Source: CALREJ01 sp964533375
GTDB taxonomy: Bacteria > Patescibacteriota > Gracilibacteria > Peribacterales > Peribacteraceae
Direction: 5' to 3'
Length of the DNA stretch: 64,000 nucleotides
Assembly: GCA_964533375.1 (NCBI GenBank)
Contig: CAZHLW010000003.1
Span: forward strand, 1-64,000
In this document: in pieces, positions 48,707-57,682 of the stretch
How positions within the stretch are numbered: position 1 is the first letter of the stretch
How the letters are laid out: each line of letters starts with the position of its first letter
Position numbers and translations under genes: made by a program
Notes under the pieces: model-generated
Told to the model about the DNA's origin: nothing
What the model saw: the letters and a program-made list of their open reading frames with translations, nothing else
Database searches by the model: none

Positions 48707-49563
48707 AGAGCCCTGGAATCAGCATCGTCATCTGCACGCATAACCCGACAGAAACCTTTGAGCAGGCGCTTGCGAGTGTGGACAGATTGGAGAACCGGGA
48801 CCAGACCGAAATTCTGGTGATTGAAAACGCGTGTCATGCCGCATCAAAAGAAAAGATACATATACTTTTGAAAGACCGGCCGTGGATACGGTTGATTGAG
48901 GAACCGACGCTCGGGCTGTCTGTTGCGCGAAACCGCGGTCTACGCGAAGCGCGGGCACCGGTTGTCGGATTTATCGATGACGATGCGGAACTATCGCCAC
49001 AATGGGGACATGTGATACTTGATACGTTTGCCAGACACCCCGAAGCGGGTGCGGTGGGAGGAAAAGTGGTTCTGGAGTATCTGTCGCCTCCACCGGCTTT
49101 TTTGACGGATCTGCACCGGTTGTACCTTGGATGGTTCGATTGCGGACCGGAGGAAAAAATTCTGTCATTTCCCGACTGTCCGCGCGGCTGCAATATGGCA
49201 TTCCGCACAGAAGCACTGTCTGCTGTCGACAGCTTTTCGCCGTGGCTGGGAAAAATCGGCGACAGTCTGGCGTGCTTCGAGGAAATTGATCTCTGCCAGC
49301 GCCTGATGCAAGCCGGATGGATCAGTCTGTACCAACCCGATGCAGTGGTAACACATCTGATTGAAGCATTCCGCTATCAGCCGGACTGGTTTGTACAAAG
49401 AACCTACGAACAGGGGAAATCCGTGCGGATTTTTGAGCGCCTTGCGGGTTCCTTCTTCCCGTCACCCGCATCTCTGCGGCGCCTGTGTAGTAGCGGCCGA
49501 CTCGAACGGCTCTTCGCACGCGGTTACCTGGCGGGGTGCAGGGCAAAATTGCACACGAGATAG
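48703..49563 (+). CDS. GT2-family glycosyltransferase
   Basis: 286 residues. GT-A fold: GISIVICTHNPTETFEQALA (N-terminal nucleotide-binding strand), TEILVIENACHAASKEKI, EPTLGLSVARNRGLREARAP, VVGFIDDDAELSPQWGHVIL with the DDD/DxD donor-metal motif, and CPRGCNMAFRTEALSAVDSF. Inverting enzyme adding a sugar to a growing glycan or lipid carrier, specificity unknown. The ATG overlaps the previous stop (ATGA). The C-terminal part has an HLIEAFRYQPDW stretch typical of these enzymes. Confidence 0.93.
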   Translation: MKSPGISIVICTHNPTETFEQALASVDRLENRDQTEILVIENACHAASKEKIHILLKDRPWIRLIEEPTLGLSVARNRGLREARAPVVGFIDDDAELSPQWGHVILDTFARHPEAGAVGGKVVLEYLSPPPAFLTDLHRLYLGWFDCGPEEKILSFPDCPRGCNMAFRTEALSAVDSFSPWLGKIGDSLACFEEIDLCQRLMQAGWISLYQPDAVVTHLIEAFRYQPDWFVQRTYEQGKSVRIFERLAGSFFPSPASLRRLCSSGRLERLFARGYLAGCRAKLHTR

Positions 49564-49610
49564 CTGCTGTTTTCATTGGCAGGCCATGTGCTATTCTTCG
49601 CCTCCTGCCT

Positions 49611-52013
49611 ATGGATCGCTTCTGGTTCTCCGTCATCCGGCCCTGTCTGTCCTTTATCGGGGCGCGTGTAATTGCGGAAATCGGGACAGGGAAAGGAGAC
49701 ACTGCCGTTCTTGCGGCGGATTTCTGCAGGGAACACGGTGCACGCTTTCATACTATTGATACGGCTCCGGCGTTGGATGTGCGTGTTTTTGAGGAAACCC
49801 ATGCCCCGTACATCACCTGTTACCGCGGACGCAGTCTGGATATTTTGCCACACATTCCAACCTACGATGCCATCCTGATAGATGGCGATCACAACTGGTA
49901 CAGCGTGTTCCATGAACTGGAGCTTGTCGAACGCCGGCGGCGCGAAACCGATGTGCAGTGCATGGTCTTTCTGCATGATACCGGCTGGCCATATGGACGG
50001 CGGGACCTGTACTACGACATCACTCTCATCCCGGAAGAATTCCGGCAGGAATCGGAAGTAGCGGGTATCGATCCCGCAACGGATACGCTCTCGCCTGTCG
50101 GTTTCAATGCAAGACTGCGGCATGCGAAAAAGGCAGGTGGCGACCGGAACGGCGTCCTGACGGCGGTAGAGGATTTTCTGCGCTCTCATCTCGACTGGCA
50201 GATTGTGACCGTACCGGGTTTCTTCGGCCTGAGCATTCTGATCCCCCAGCCGCTTTTAGATGCCTATCCGGATTTTTTGCGGTTTTTGGAACTGATCGTT
50301 CCCTCAGAAGAAATGGAGGAACATCTGAAAGAAATCGAGGCAGATAGAATCGTCCATCTTGCGCTATCGCAATCGGTACGGAAAACGAACGATGCCTTGC
50401 TGACACAGCTGGAAGAAAAAAATATACACATCCGGGAACTGTCAGAGGCAAAAAAAACAGACCCTGCGGAAGAACAGGCAATTGCACAATTGAGGCATAT
50501 GGAAAGCACGCTGAGCTGGAAAATAACGGCACCTCTGCGTATTGCCGGGGCACTACTGCGACGGGATCTGTCTGTCTATAGCGACATGTGGGTACGGATG
50601 GGCAGGCCGTTTCCGCGAACCATGCGTTTCCTCCGGCACAGACTGCTGGGTGCATTTTTGCCTGCAACGGTTGTAAGTATCCCGCAGCAGATGGTATCGG
50701 ACACGGCGGTCATTGTCGTTTGTCCGGAGACGGCTATGTATCTTCCGGATACGCTCGACAGCCTGCTCAATCAGAGCCGGCGCCCCGCGGATATCCTGGT
50801 TGTCCGGACAAGTGACGTGCGGGACGATGTGACGGGCGTCCTGCTTCCCTATCTGGATAAAGGAGTCCGTTTTCTGCAGAGCGGATTTACGACGGCGCTT
50901 GCCGCAGCACGTGCCGGAATCAGCGCGACTACCAGCGGTTTCATCGTGTTTATGGAGAGCGGCGATCTGCTGCACCGCGATTTTGTGGAGTGCAACGAGC
51001 TGCTGCTTCTGGAGAATCCCTCGACAGGTATTGCTATGAGCGATGTCCGTCTCTTTGGCGCACAGAGGGGCTACAGACGCGCACCGGATACCGCAGATAC
51101 CCATGCACCGCTGTCCATGGAAAGCCGCCCGCGAAACGGCATCATGATCCGGCGGGAAGCGCTGGAGCAGGCGCGGGGCTGGCCCATGGATCAAAAACAA
51201 TCGGTCTGGAACGAAATACTGCAACTGGGATTTCGCGTGCAGCGTAGTATGGGTCTGTACCTGAAACGGGCGACTGCTACAGATATTTTCGCCGACAGCG
51301 CGCCGCACAATGCTCTTCTACCCGCAACGCTCTGTTTGTCTTTAAGCGGACGCAGCTGGGCCTGGCCACTCACAAGCTCCTTTCTGGAAACTCAAACCTA
51401 TCCCCACGCACTCATCCATCTGGTGATTGTGGATACGGCGGATGATGCCGCGTTTTCCGCAGTCGTCCGGCGTTGGCTCTCGAGTTGCGACTACCGCAGC
51501 GTGACGTATAAAACACTGCGGACAGGGCAGAAGGGGCTGGCGGATCTGCCACGTGAAACTGTTGCAAAAGACGTGAGCATTGCCTGTTCCGCTATCTACA
51601 ATACCTTCGCGCGCACGATCGATACACCTCTCGTCTTCACATTGGAGGACGATGTCATTCCACCGCAGGATGCATTCGTGCATTTAAGCACACTGATGAC
51701 TGGCGACGTGTTGTCTGCTTCCGCGCTTTACTGGCACCGCGACAAAAAGCAGCCCGTCTGCTGGATCTGGGATCGCGGCGGTCCGGCGTTCCCGGAAAAA
51801 GGACACGGCGTGCAGGAGATTGGCGGAACGGGATTCGGGTGTCTGGCCATCCGCGGAGATGTTTTCCGTAGTACTGTTTTCCAGAGCGGACAGCCGTTTG
51901 GAAATTACGATCATAATTTCTTCGCTCTTCATACGCTCAAAGATTCCAGAACAGCCGTGATCGACTGGGACTGCGTGTGCCGCCATTACCAATCCCCCGA
52001 CGTATGGTTCTAA
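49611..52013 (+). CDS. Three-domain fusion: methyltransferase-like plus two GT-A-like domains
   Basis: 800 residues. Residues about 15-200 resemble a class I methyltransferase of the Methyltransf_24 kind (VIAEIGTGKGDTAVLAADFC, YDAILIDGDHNWYSVFHELE). Residues 220-310 hold a coiled coil (EEMEEHLKEIEADRIVHLAL) ending in STLSWKITAPLR, a linker common in polysaccharide enzymes. Residues 365-560 look like a GT2 domain (AVIVVCPETAMYLPDTLDSL, GFIVFMESGDLLHRDFVEC, where the DxD reads ESGD). Residues 590-800 hold a second GT-like unit (LVFTLEDDVIPPQDAFVHLS). The start at 49611 is taken (MDRFWFSVIRP); an upstream in-frame start overlaps the previous gene. Activity of each domain is unproved. Confidence 0.8.
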   Translation: MDRFWFSVIRPCLSFIGARVIAEIGTGKGDTAVLAADFCREHGARFHTIDTAPALDVRVFEETHAPYITCYRGRSLDILPHIPTYDAILIDGDHNWYSVFHELELVERRRRETDVQCMVFLHDTGWPYGRRDLYYDITLIPEEFRQESEVAGIDPATDTLSPVGFNARLRHAKKAGGDRNGVLTAVEDFLRSHLDWQIVTVPGFFGLSILIPQPLLDAYPDFLRFLELIVPSEEMEEHLKEIEADRIVHLALSQSVRKTNDALLTQLEEKNIHIRELSEAKKTDPAEEQAIAQLRHMESTLSWKITAPLRIAGALLRRDLSVYSDMWVRMGRPFPRTMRFLRHRLLGAFLPATVVSIPQQMVSDTAVIVVCPETAMYLPDTLDSLLNQSRRPADILVVRTSDVRDDVTGVLLPYLDKGVRFLQSGFTTALAAARAGISATTSGFIVFMESGDLLHRDFVECNELLLLENPSTGIAMSDVRLFGAQRGYRRAPDTADTHAPLSMESRPRNGIMIRREALEQARGWPMDQKQSVWNEILQLGFRVQRSMGLYLKRATATDIFADSAPHNALLPATLCLSLSGRSWAWPLTSSFLETQTYPHALIHLVIVDTADDAAFSAVVRRWLSSCDYRSVTYKTLRTGQKGLADLPRETVAKDVSIACSAIYNTFARTIDTPLVFTLEDDVIPPQDAFVHLSTLMTGDVLSASALYWHRDKKQPVCWIWDRGGPAFPEKGHGVQEIGGTGFGCLAIRGDVFRSTVFQSGQPFGNYDHNFFALHTLKDSRTAVIDWDCVCRHYQSPDVWF

Positions 52014-52906
52014 ATGATGATCACCGGCCGCGCATTCTGCTGATTGTGGATATTCCGAATTGGGCTTTCCACACACTGGCACGCGCCATCCAGTCGGGAC
52101 TCGCCCACCGCTTCCGGTGCGATATCATGATCGGATCGCAACTTGCCGCTTTTGACGAAACTGACTACGACCTGATTCATGTGTTCTTTGAAATGGAGCG
52201 CAACCATCTGCCATATGTCCATGGAAAGACACGCATTCTGAAGAGTGTCTACAGCCATTACTGGCAGCAGTGGGGTATGAGCGTGGCGGATTTTTACAAG
52301 ACACATCTGCGTGAGGCGCATGCCGTCTGCGTCCCGAGTGCCTTGCTTGCCGACGCTCTCCGGGAACTGCCGGTACCGGTTTCCATTGCACCCGAAGGAG
52401 TGGATACATCGTTCTTTACGCCCGCTGGGATAAAACGCGAAGGGCCACTGGTAGTCGGCTGGGCGGGACATCCGAACCGGTCCATCAAACGCCTCGAATG
52501 GATGAAGGCAGCTACGGACGACCTCTGCGAATTACGGCTGACAAACGGGCTGCTGTCACCGGAGGAAATGCGTGAATTTTACAGAAGCGTGGACATCATT
52601 GCCTGCAGTTCGATTGCGGAAGGTGCGCCGCGCCCTCTTATGGAAGGCATGTCGTGCGGACTCTTCCCGCTCAGCTTCGATGTGGGGATTGCAGGGGAAC
52701 TTATCAACGGAAACCGCAACGGCTACCTGGTGCAGAACAACACTATTGAAGGACTGCGGAGCGCCGTGGAATGGTGTGTGGAGCATCCGGACAAAATCCG
52801 CGATACCGCTTTCCTGAACAGAAACATCGCAATCGCGCGGCGCGACTGGCGCGTGACGCTCCCTGCACAGGAGCACATTTACGATACTATACTGGCAACG
52901 CGGTAG
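52004..52906 (+). CDS. GT4-type glycosyltransferase
   Basis: 300 residues, compact GT-B enzyme. Seen: PRILLIVDIPNWAFHTLARA, YDLIHVFFEMERNHLPYVHG, AVCVPSALLADALRELPVPV, IAPEGVDTSFFTPAG, LVVGWAGHPNRSIKRLEWMK, SSIAEGAPRPLMEGMSCGLF with the EX7E-like Glu pair, and NGYLVQNNTIEGLRSAVEWC. The start at 52004 overlaps the upstream stop by ten bases. Its end overlaps the convergent ABC ATPase gene by 20 bases. Confidence 0.92.
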   Translation: MVLNDDHRPRILLIVDIPNWAFHTLARAIQSGLAHRFRCDIMIGSQLAAFDETDYDLIHVFFEMERNHLPYVHGKTRILKSVYSHYWQQWGMSVADFYKTHLREAHAVCVPSALLADALRELPVPVSIAPEGVDTSFFTPAGIKREGPLVVGWAGHPNRSIKRLEWMKAATDDLCELRLTNGLLSPEEMREFYRSVDIIACSSIAEGAPRPLMEGMSCGLFPLSFDVGIAGELINGNRNGYLVQNNTIEGLRSAVEWCVEHPDKIRDTAFLNRNIAIARRDWRVTLPAQEHIYDTILATR

Positions 52907-53594
52907 CGGGAGCCGCCATTCTGCCGTGGTTCATGTGCACAATACGGTCGGTAAATCTGCCAAGCTCATCAAAATCATGACTGACGAGTACCGCTGTTTT
53001 TCCCTGTGCTCTGAGCGCACGCAAATGCTCTTTGCACTTTTCCTGGAAATCCGCATCGCCGACAGCAAGAATTTCATCGAACAGATACAGATCACGATCG
53101 ACTTGTGCCGCAGCCGCAAACGCCAGGCGCAGACGCATACCGGTGCTGTAGCATTTGAGCGGTAAGTCGAGCGCGGATTCTATACCTGCAAAGTTGATGA
53201 TACGATCGGTCATCGCACGGATCTCCTTTCGTGAATAGCCCTGCAGCAAGCCATGAAGATAGATATTTTCTTCCGCTCTGCGTTCCGGATGAAACCCGAT
53301 CCCCAGTTCAAAAAAACAGGAGAGTGATCCGTGAAGGCTGACAGTTCCGGTATCCGGACGGAGGAGTCCTCCCAGAATGCGCAGCATCGTGGTTTTTCCG
53401 GACCCGTTGGGACCGTACATTCCCACCCACTCGCCGCGCCGGACGGACAGTGATGACGGAAAAAGCGCATTCACTGTGGTTGTTTTGCGCTGCAGACGCC
53501 ACTTGAGCAACCGGTCCTGCAGAAGCACAGACGAAATCATCGACCGTTCATAGGTTTTGGAAACGCCGTCGGCTGCAAGCACAATATCGTTCAT
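52887..53594 (-). CDS. Polysaccharide ABC exporter, ATP-binding subunit (Wzt/TagH-like)
   Basis: 235 residues. Walker A is GMYGPNGSGKTTMLRILGG, the Q-loop region LSCFFELGIGFHPERRAEEN is typical of Wzt/TagH proteins, the signature reads KCYSTGMRLRLAFA, Walker B is LYLFDEILAVGDADF and the H-loop VLVSHDFDEL. There is no C-terminal carbohydrate-binding domain. The N-terminal part carries the family's TYERSMISSVLLQDRLLK segment. Forms an exporter with the upstream permease (TGATG overlap) that would flip lipid-linked glycan across the membrane. Confidence 0.94.
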   Translation of the reverse strand: MNDIVLAADGVSKTYERSMISSVLLQDRLLKWRLQRKTTTVNALFPSSLSVRRGEWVGMYGPNGSGKTTMLRILGGLLRPDTGTVSLHGSLSCFFELGIGFHPERRAEENIYLHGLLQGYSRKEIRAMTDRIINFAGIESALDLPLKCYSTGMRLRLAFAAAAQVDRDLYLFDEILAVGDADFQEKCKEHLRALRAQGKTAVLVSHDFDELGRFTDRIVHMNHGRMAAPATALPV

Positions 53595-54436
53595 CAGTAT
53601 TCTTCAATGAAATGAGGACTCCTGCGCAGGTAAATCCAGACGCCAAAGCCAAAAATTAACAGACAGACTGCGGTAAATCCTGCCGCATGGACAATGCTTG
53701 GCATGCCCTGTGTCGCCGGATACAGAAACACCCGGTGCGCATCGTGCATCAGAATCGACATCGGCTGGAAATGGACAACCGCATCGAATGCATCACGCAC
53801 GGATGAAATACCCGGATCGCCCAGACGTGATAGAAAAGCCTGACCGATGGGCTGATGCACATTGTACGCATAGGTAATGGGTGTCAGCCAGAAGAGAATC
53901 TGCGTGGCAATCCCCCACAGATGATGAATATCGCGGTAGCGCAGACAGTACGCACACAGAATCATACCGACGCCCAGGGAGAGCAGTGTCATCTGCAACA
54001 GGAGCAAGGGAATGTACCATTGCGCCCAGCTCCAGCTGAACCCGGTAAAAAACTGGAAGAGGAAAAAAATCAAAAGATGTGTCAGAAAAATAATCAGATT
54101 CGTCCATCCGACCATAAACACAAGCAGCAGACGTGGAAAAACCATCTGCTGGATAATGGCGGCCTTCTCTTCCAGCATCGACATACAGGCGTTCGTGGTG
54201 ACTACGAAATGCTCCCAGACGATTATTCCCAGAAACAAATAGAACGGATACTCCGGAATGGAATGCTGGAGATACGGACCGATGGCGTAGAGAATAACCA
54301 GGAATTTCGCGACCGGACCGATGAGCGACCAGAAATACCCGAGTACGGACCCGCGGTACTTCAACACAAAATCCGACCAGCCGACCGCGGCAATGACGGC
54401 AAGTGAATGACGGAATGTGAAACGTTGTCCGGACAT
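53594..54436 (-). CDS. Polysaccharide ABC exporter, permease subunit (Wzm/TagG-like)
   Basis: 280 residues with six predicted membrane segments. The N-terminal amphipathic part SDFVLKYRGSVLGYFWSLIG is the ABC2-membrane signature of Wzm/TagG proteins. Membrane segments are near 40-58 (FLVILYAIGPYL), 65-80, 108-135 (LVFMVGWTNLIIFLTHLLIF), 145-165, 175-190 (HHLWGIATQILFWLTPITYA) and 245-268. Partner of the ATPase that follows. Transcribed away from the GT-C gene, with a 26-base gap between the start codons. Confidence 0.94.
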   Translation of the reverse strand: MSGQRFTFRHSLAVIAAVGWSDFVLKYRGSVLGYFWSLIGPVAKFLVILYAIGPYLQHSIPEYPFYLFLGIIVWEHFVVTTNACMSMLEEKAAIIQQMVFPRLLLVFMVGWTNLIIFLTHLLIFFLFQFFTGFSWSWAQWYIPLLLLQMTLLSLGVGMILCAYCLRYRDIHHLWGIATQILFWLTPITYAYNVHQPIGQAFLSRLGDPGISSVRDAFDAVVHFQPMSILMHDAHRVFLYPATQGMPSIVHAAGFTAVCLLIFGFGVWIYLRRSPHFIEEY

Positions 54437-54462
54437 GACTGTATGCTAGCATACCCGCCGAC

Positions 54463-56040
54463 ATGATTGCTTCTTTCCGAGCTTCTTCACCGATGGCCAT
54501 TGCAGTATTGGGTTCTTTTCTGATGGGGATCGCGGCAACCGGTCTGCTCTTTGCAGCGTATCCGTACGGACTCATTGCCCCGGATACGTTTGATTATCTA
54601 AAGATGGGACAAAGTCTGTTCCAGGGAACAGTACCCATGATGGAACAGGCCAGAGGCCCGCTGCTGCCGCTGGCGCTGGCGCTGGCAACGCACACATCGA
54701 ACCCCGGTGCGGTTATACTGTGGATGAACGGCATCCTTTTTGCTTTCTGTCTGGCAAGCATCGCATGGATGTGCACGTTCCTGTTCCGGAGAGCGCGCTC
54801 TGTGTGGCTGTTCACCGGTCTGCTGCTGCTCGTAGAAATCCTCATCAATCAGCCATTCATCTATATCTCCTTTGCACTGAACGATGCGCCGGCGGCATTC
54901 CTGCTGTGCGCAGGAACCATCCTGGCAGTCACAGGATGGTACAAACATCTGTCTGCCGCACTGCTGCTTGGTTTTCTTTGTCTGGGTCTGTCGGAAGCCT
55001 TCCGTCCCATGATGCTTGTTCCTTTTTTCTGGGGACTTGCGTGGGTATGGATGTGGCTGCAGCGCAAGCACGCACAGCTCCTCCTGGCAGGCTGTCTGAT
55101 TGCCCTGTTGCTCCCGATGGGGATATGGCATGTCCGCAATGCGGTTATCTACGGAAAAGTGCGATCGAATCCTTTTATTGCCTTTCATCTGATGACCCAT
55201 GCCGTTGAACTCTGGTCAGAGGATGACCGGATTTTTGATGATCCTGTCATAAACACCGCATTCCATACCGCCCTGCGGACAAAAACCCTGCCGGAAGAAT
55301 ACAAGGGTCCTGATTTCTTTTATGTCACCATGGAACCATATCGCACCGTGTTTCTGTTTATGAGTTCACAAATGCCGCTTGTGCAAACCCATGGCTGGCA
55401 ACCTGATGTCATCAGCCTGAATACCTACAGAGAAGAGTTCGCTGCACTGATCATGCGTATTGATCTCCAGACATTCCGCAGGCATCCCGTGAAATATATG
55501 TCGGCTGCCTGGCGAAAATACCAGGAACTCTATAATAATTTTCTGCCCCGCAATTATTTCCAGAGTTTCATGGCAAAGGATAGCAAAACCACCTATGCAC
55601 GGCAGTCTGCTGCTGATGAAATACCCGTATCCCTCAGAAAAAAATTCCTTCCTGCTGCAGAATGGCAATCATCCGCGCTATCGGATACGGCAGCTTCTTT
55701 TCTCTTTGCCCTGTCTCTTCCACTGCATATCCGACCGTTTCTTTTCACAGCGGCATCGGGATATTTCCTTGCAGTCCACCTATGTACCGTAGCGGCTCTG
55801 GCACTCTTTGTTTCAAAACGATTACGGCAGGCTCTGGAACTGGATACCGATACTCACCGTTTTGCCTGGATACTGATGACGGTGTTTTTCCTCACAGCTT
55901 TCCTGCATTTTGCTGCCACTGCATTTCTGACAGTTCTACAGGATGTCCGCTACAGCAGCCCGGGCGTGATCCCCTGCCAGCTGATACTCTTCCTTGCTGC
56001 CAGTCTGCTTTTGCAGCATCTGTCTTTCCGCAAGAAATAA
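54463..56040 (+). CDS. GT-C-type membrane glycosyltransferase, copy 1
   Basis: 525 residues with about ten to eleven membrane segments. After the first segment comes AAYPYGLIAPDTFDYLKMGQ: the first external loop with an acidic pair, as in ArnT/PMT/GT39-like enzymes that use lipid-phosphate sugars. Further: EQARGPLLPLALALATHTSN, LGLSEAFRPMMLVPFFWGLA, an external domain at about 240-380, and C-terminal membrane segments. Likely transfers a polyprenyl-phosphate sugar to an outer-surface acceptor; donor and acceptor unknown. Followed by a tandem paralogue. Confidence 0.8.
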   Translation: MIASFRASSPMAIAVLGSFLMGIAATGLLFAAYPYGLIAPDTFDYLKMGQSLFQGTVPMMEQARGPLLPLALALATHTSNPGAVILWMNGILFAFCLASIAWMCTFLFRRARSVWLFTGLLLLVEILINQPFIYISFALNDAPAAFLLCAGTILAVTGWYKHLSAALLLGFLCLGLSEAFRPMMLVPFFWGLAWVWMWLQRKHAQLLLAGCLIALLLPMGIWHVRNAVIYGKVRSNPFIAFHLMTHAVELWSEDDRIFDDPVINTAFHTALRTKTLPEEYKGPDFFYVTMEPYRTVFLFMSSQMPLVQTHGWQPDVISLNTYREEFAALIMRIDLQTFRRHPVKYMSAAWRKYQELYNNFLPRNYFQSFMAKDSKTTYARQSAADEIPVSLRKKFLPAAEWQSSALSDTAASFLFALSLPLHIRPFLFTAASGYFLAVHLCTVAALALFVSKRLRQALELDTDTHRFAWILMTVFFLTAFLHFAATAFLTVLQDVRYSSPGVIPCQLILFLAASLLLQHLSFRKK

Positions 56041-56073
56041 TATCGTTATGAAAAAACTGGTATCCTGCGCGCC

Positions 56074-57675
56074 ATGACATCCGTACGTTTACAACTGACA
56101 CCTGTTGTTCTCGCCGTGGCGGCGTCTTTCGCGCTTGGCATACTGGCAACACTCTTGTTGTGGATTGCCTATCCGTACGGACTCATCACTCCGGACAGTT
56201 ACGATTATCTGCGGGCGGGAGAGACCATGCTGCACCCCACTGCCGCCCTCTACGACAAATCACGGGGACCGCTCCTCCCGCTATTGCTGGCTCTTCTGAC
56301 CCATACCCCGTTTCCCGGTGCGCTTTTGTTGTGGATAAACGGCATTCTTTTTTCCCTGGCAATAGCGGCGGCGGCATGGACGGGCACTCTGGTGTTTAAG
56401 AAAGCGGAGGCAGGCTTTCTGTTGGCATTTATTCTGCTTGCTACCGAACTTCTTTTGAACCAGCCGTTTTTTTATGCCGCCTTTGCTCTGACAGACGGAC
56501 CTGCTGCCTATCTGCTCTTTGCGGGAACACTTCTTGCAACGGGAGGATGGTGGCAGAAATCGAAGGCAGCGCTGATTGGAGGATTTCTATGCCTGGGACT
56601 ATCGGAAGCATTCCGACCGATGCTTTTGATTGCAGCCCTGTGGGGATGTGCCGGTATAGGAATGTGGCTGTATTGCAATAAACGCGGAGTGCAAAAAAGT
56701 ATTCTAGCCCTCTGTCTGGCAGTCCTACTGCTTCCTATTGGGATATGGAACATCCGCAATGCCATTGTCTACAAAAACACGGAGCCTTCGCTGATGGGAG
56801 CACACTTACTGTCGCATGCAGCAACTCTTTGGACAGACGATGAAAAAGTGATCGACGATCCTGTTGCAAACAGCATTCTGCTGGCAAAAAGATGGAGTAC
56901 CGATTTGCCGCCGCCGTACGACGGACCGCGTGTGTTTGGATTATTGCCCCATCCGTCTGACTCCGCCGTCAGATTTTTTGCCTCACAAACACCGACGTAC
57001 AAAGCCGAAGGATGGCAACCTGCGCGTATTCCGGCAGAAATATATAGGCAAGAAACACTCATCCTGCTGCTCCCCGTCTCAATCCATACAATCATACGAC
57101 ACCCTTTTGGATATGCACGTCAGGTTTTGATCGGGTATGCAGAACTCTATGACCGCCATAAAAATGAGGATTATCTGCAGAGCTTCCTGACAGCAAAAGC
57201 GAAAGAGACCTACGACCGTCTGTGGCAAATACAGATTATTCCCGAAAGTCTCAAAGAGACATTCCTGAAACGGGAACGATCCGATCCGCTGAGGACGGCA
57301 GCGTTTGCGAGCAGCATCCTGTGGTCTCTTGCTCTGCCCATCCAATGGCCGGAGGTGATGCGACAGCTCTTTCTTCCCTTTATTCTGCTTGTTCACGCCT
57401 GCGGATTACTTGGATGCATGTTGGCCTTCTCTCCGGTAATGAGGAAGCATCTTGGTGTGCAGGAACGGACTGGAAAAATATTCGCCGTCCTAATGGCAAC
57501 GTTGTTTTTCACCACAGCGATCCCCGCGCTCTTCGTCGCATCCATTACACGTATGCTGGAAACACGGTACGCCGCTCCGGGGATGATGCCGTCTCATTTT
57601 CTCCTGCTCCTTGCAGCGGGAATGCTGCTGTCAAAAATCACGGACAACTGGAAGAACCGGAGTAGTACAAAATAA
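56074..57675 (+). CDS. GT-C-type membrane glycosyltransferase, copy 2
   Basis: 533 residues, same topology as copy 1. WIAYPYGLITPDSYDYLRAG matches the first external loop of copy 1, then KSRGPLLPLLLALLTHTPFP, LCLGLSEAFRPMLLIAALWG and PIGIWNIRNAIVYKNTEPSL line up along the full length, so this is a tandem duplicate that has diverged. TATCCT ends seven bases before the ATG, so it may have its own promoter. Its stop lies seven bases from the stop of the convergent Ser-rich protein gene, with no terminator. Confidence 0.8.
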   Translation: MTSVRLQLTPVVLAVAASFALGILATLLLWIAYPYGLITPDSYDYLRAGETMLHPTAALYDKSRGPLLPLLLALLTHTPFPGALLLWINGILFSLAIAAAAWTGTLVFKKAEAGFLLAFILLATELLLNQPFFYAAFALTDGPAAYLLFAGTLLATGGWWQKSKAALIGGFLCLGLSEAFRPMLLIAALWGCAGIGMWLYCNKRGVQKSILALCLAVLLLPIGIWNIRNAIVYKNTEPSLMGAHLLSHAATLWTDDEKVIDDPVANSILLAKRWSTDLPPPYDGPRVFGLLPHPSDSAVRFFASQTPTYKAEGWQPARIPAEIYRQETLILLLPVSIHTIIRHPFGYARQVLIGYAELYDRHKNEDYLQSFLTAKAKETYDRLWQIQIIPESLKETFLKRERSDPLRTAAFASSILWSLALPIQWPEVMRQLFLPFILLVHACGLLGCMLAFSPVMRKHLGVQERTGKIFAVLMATLFFTTAIPALFVASITRMLETRYAAPGMMPSHFLLLLAAGMLLSKITDNWKNRSSTK

Positions 57676-57682
57676 TAGTGTT

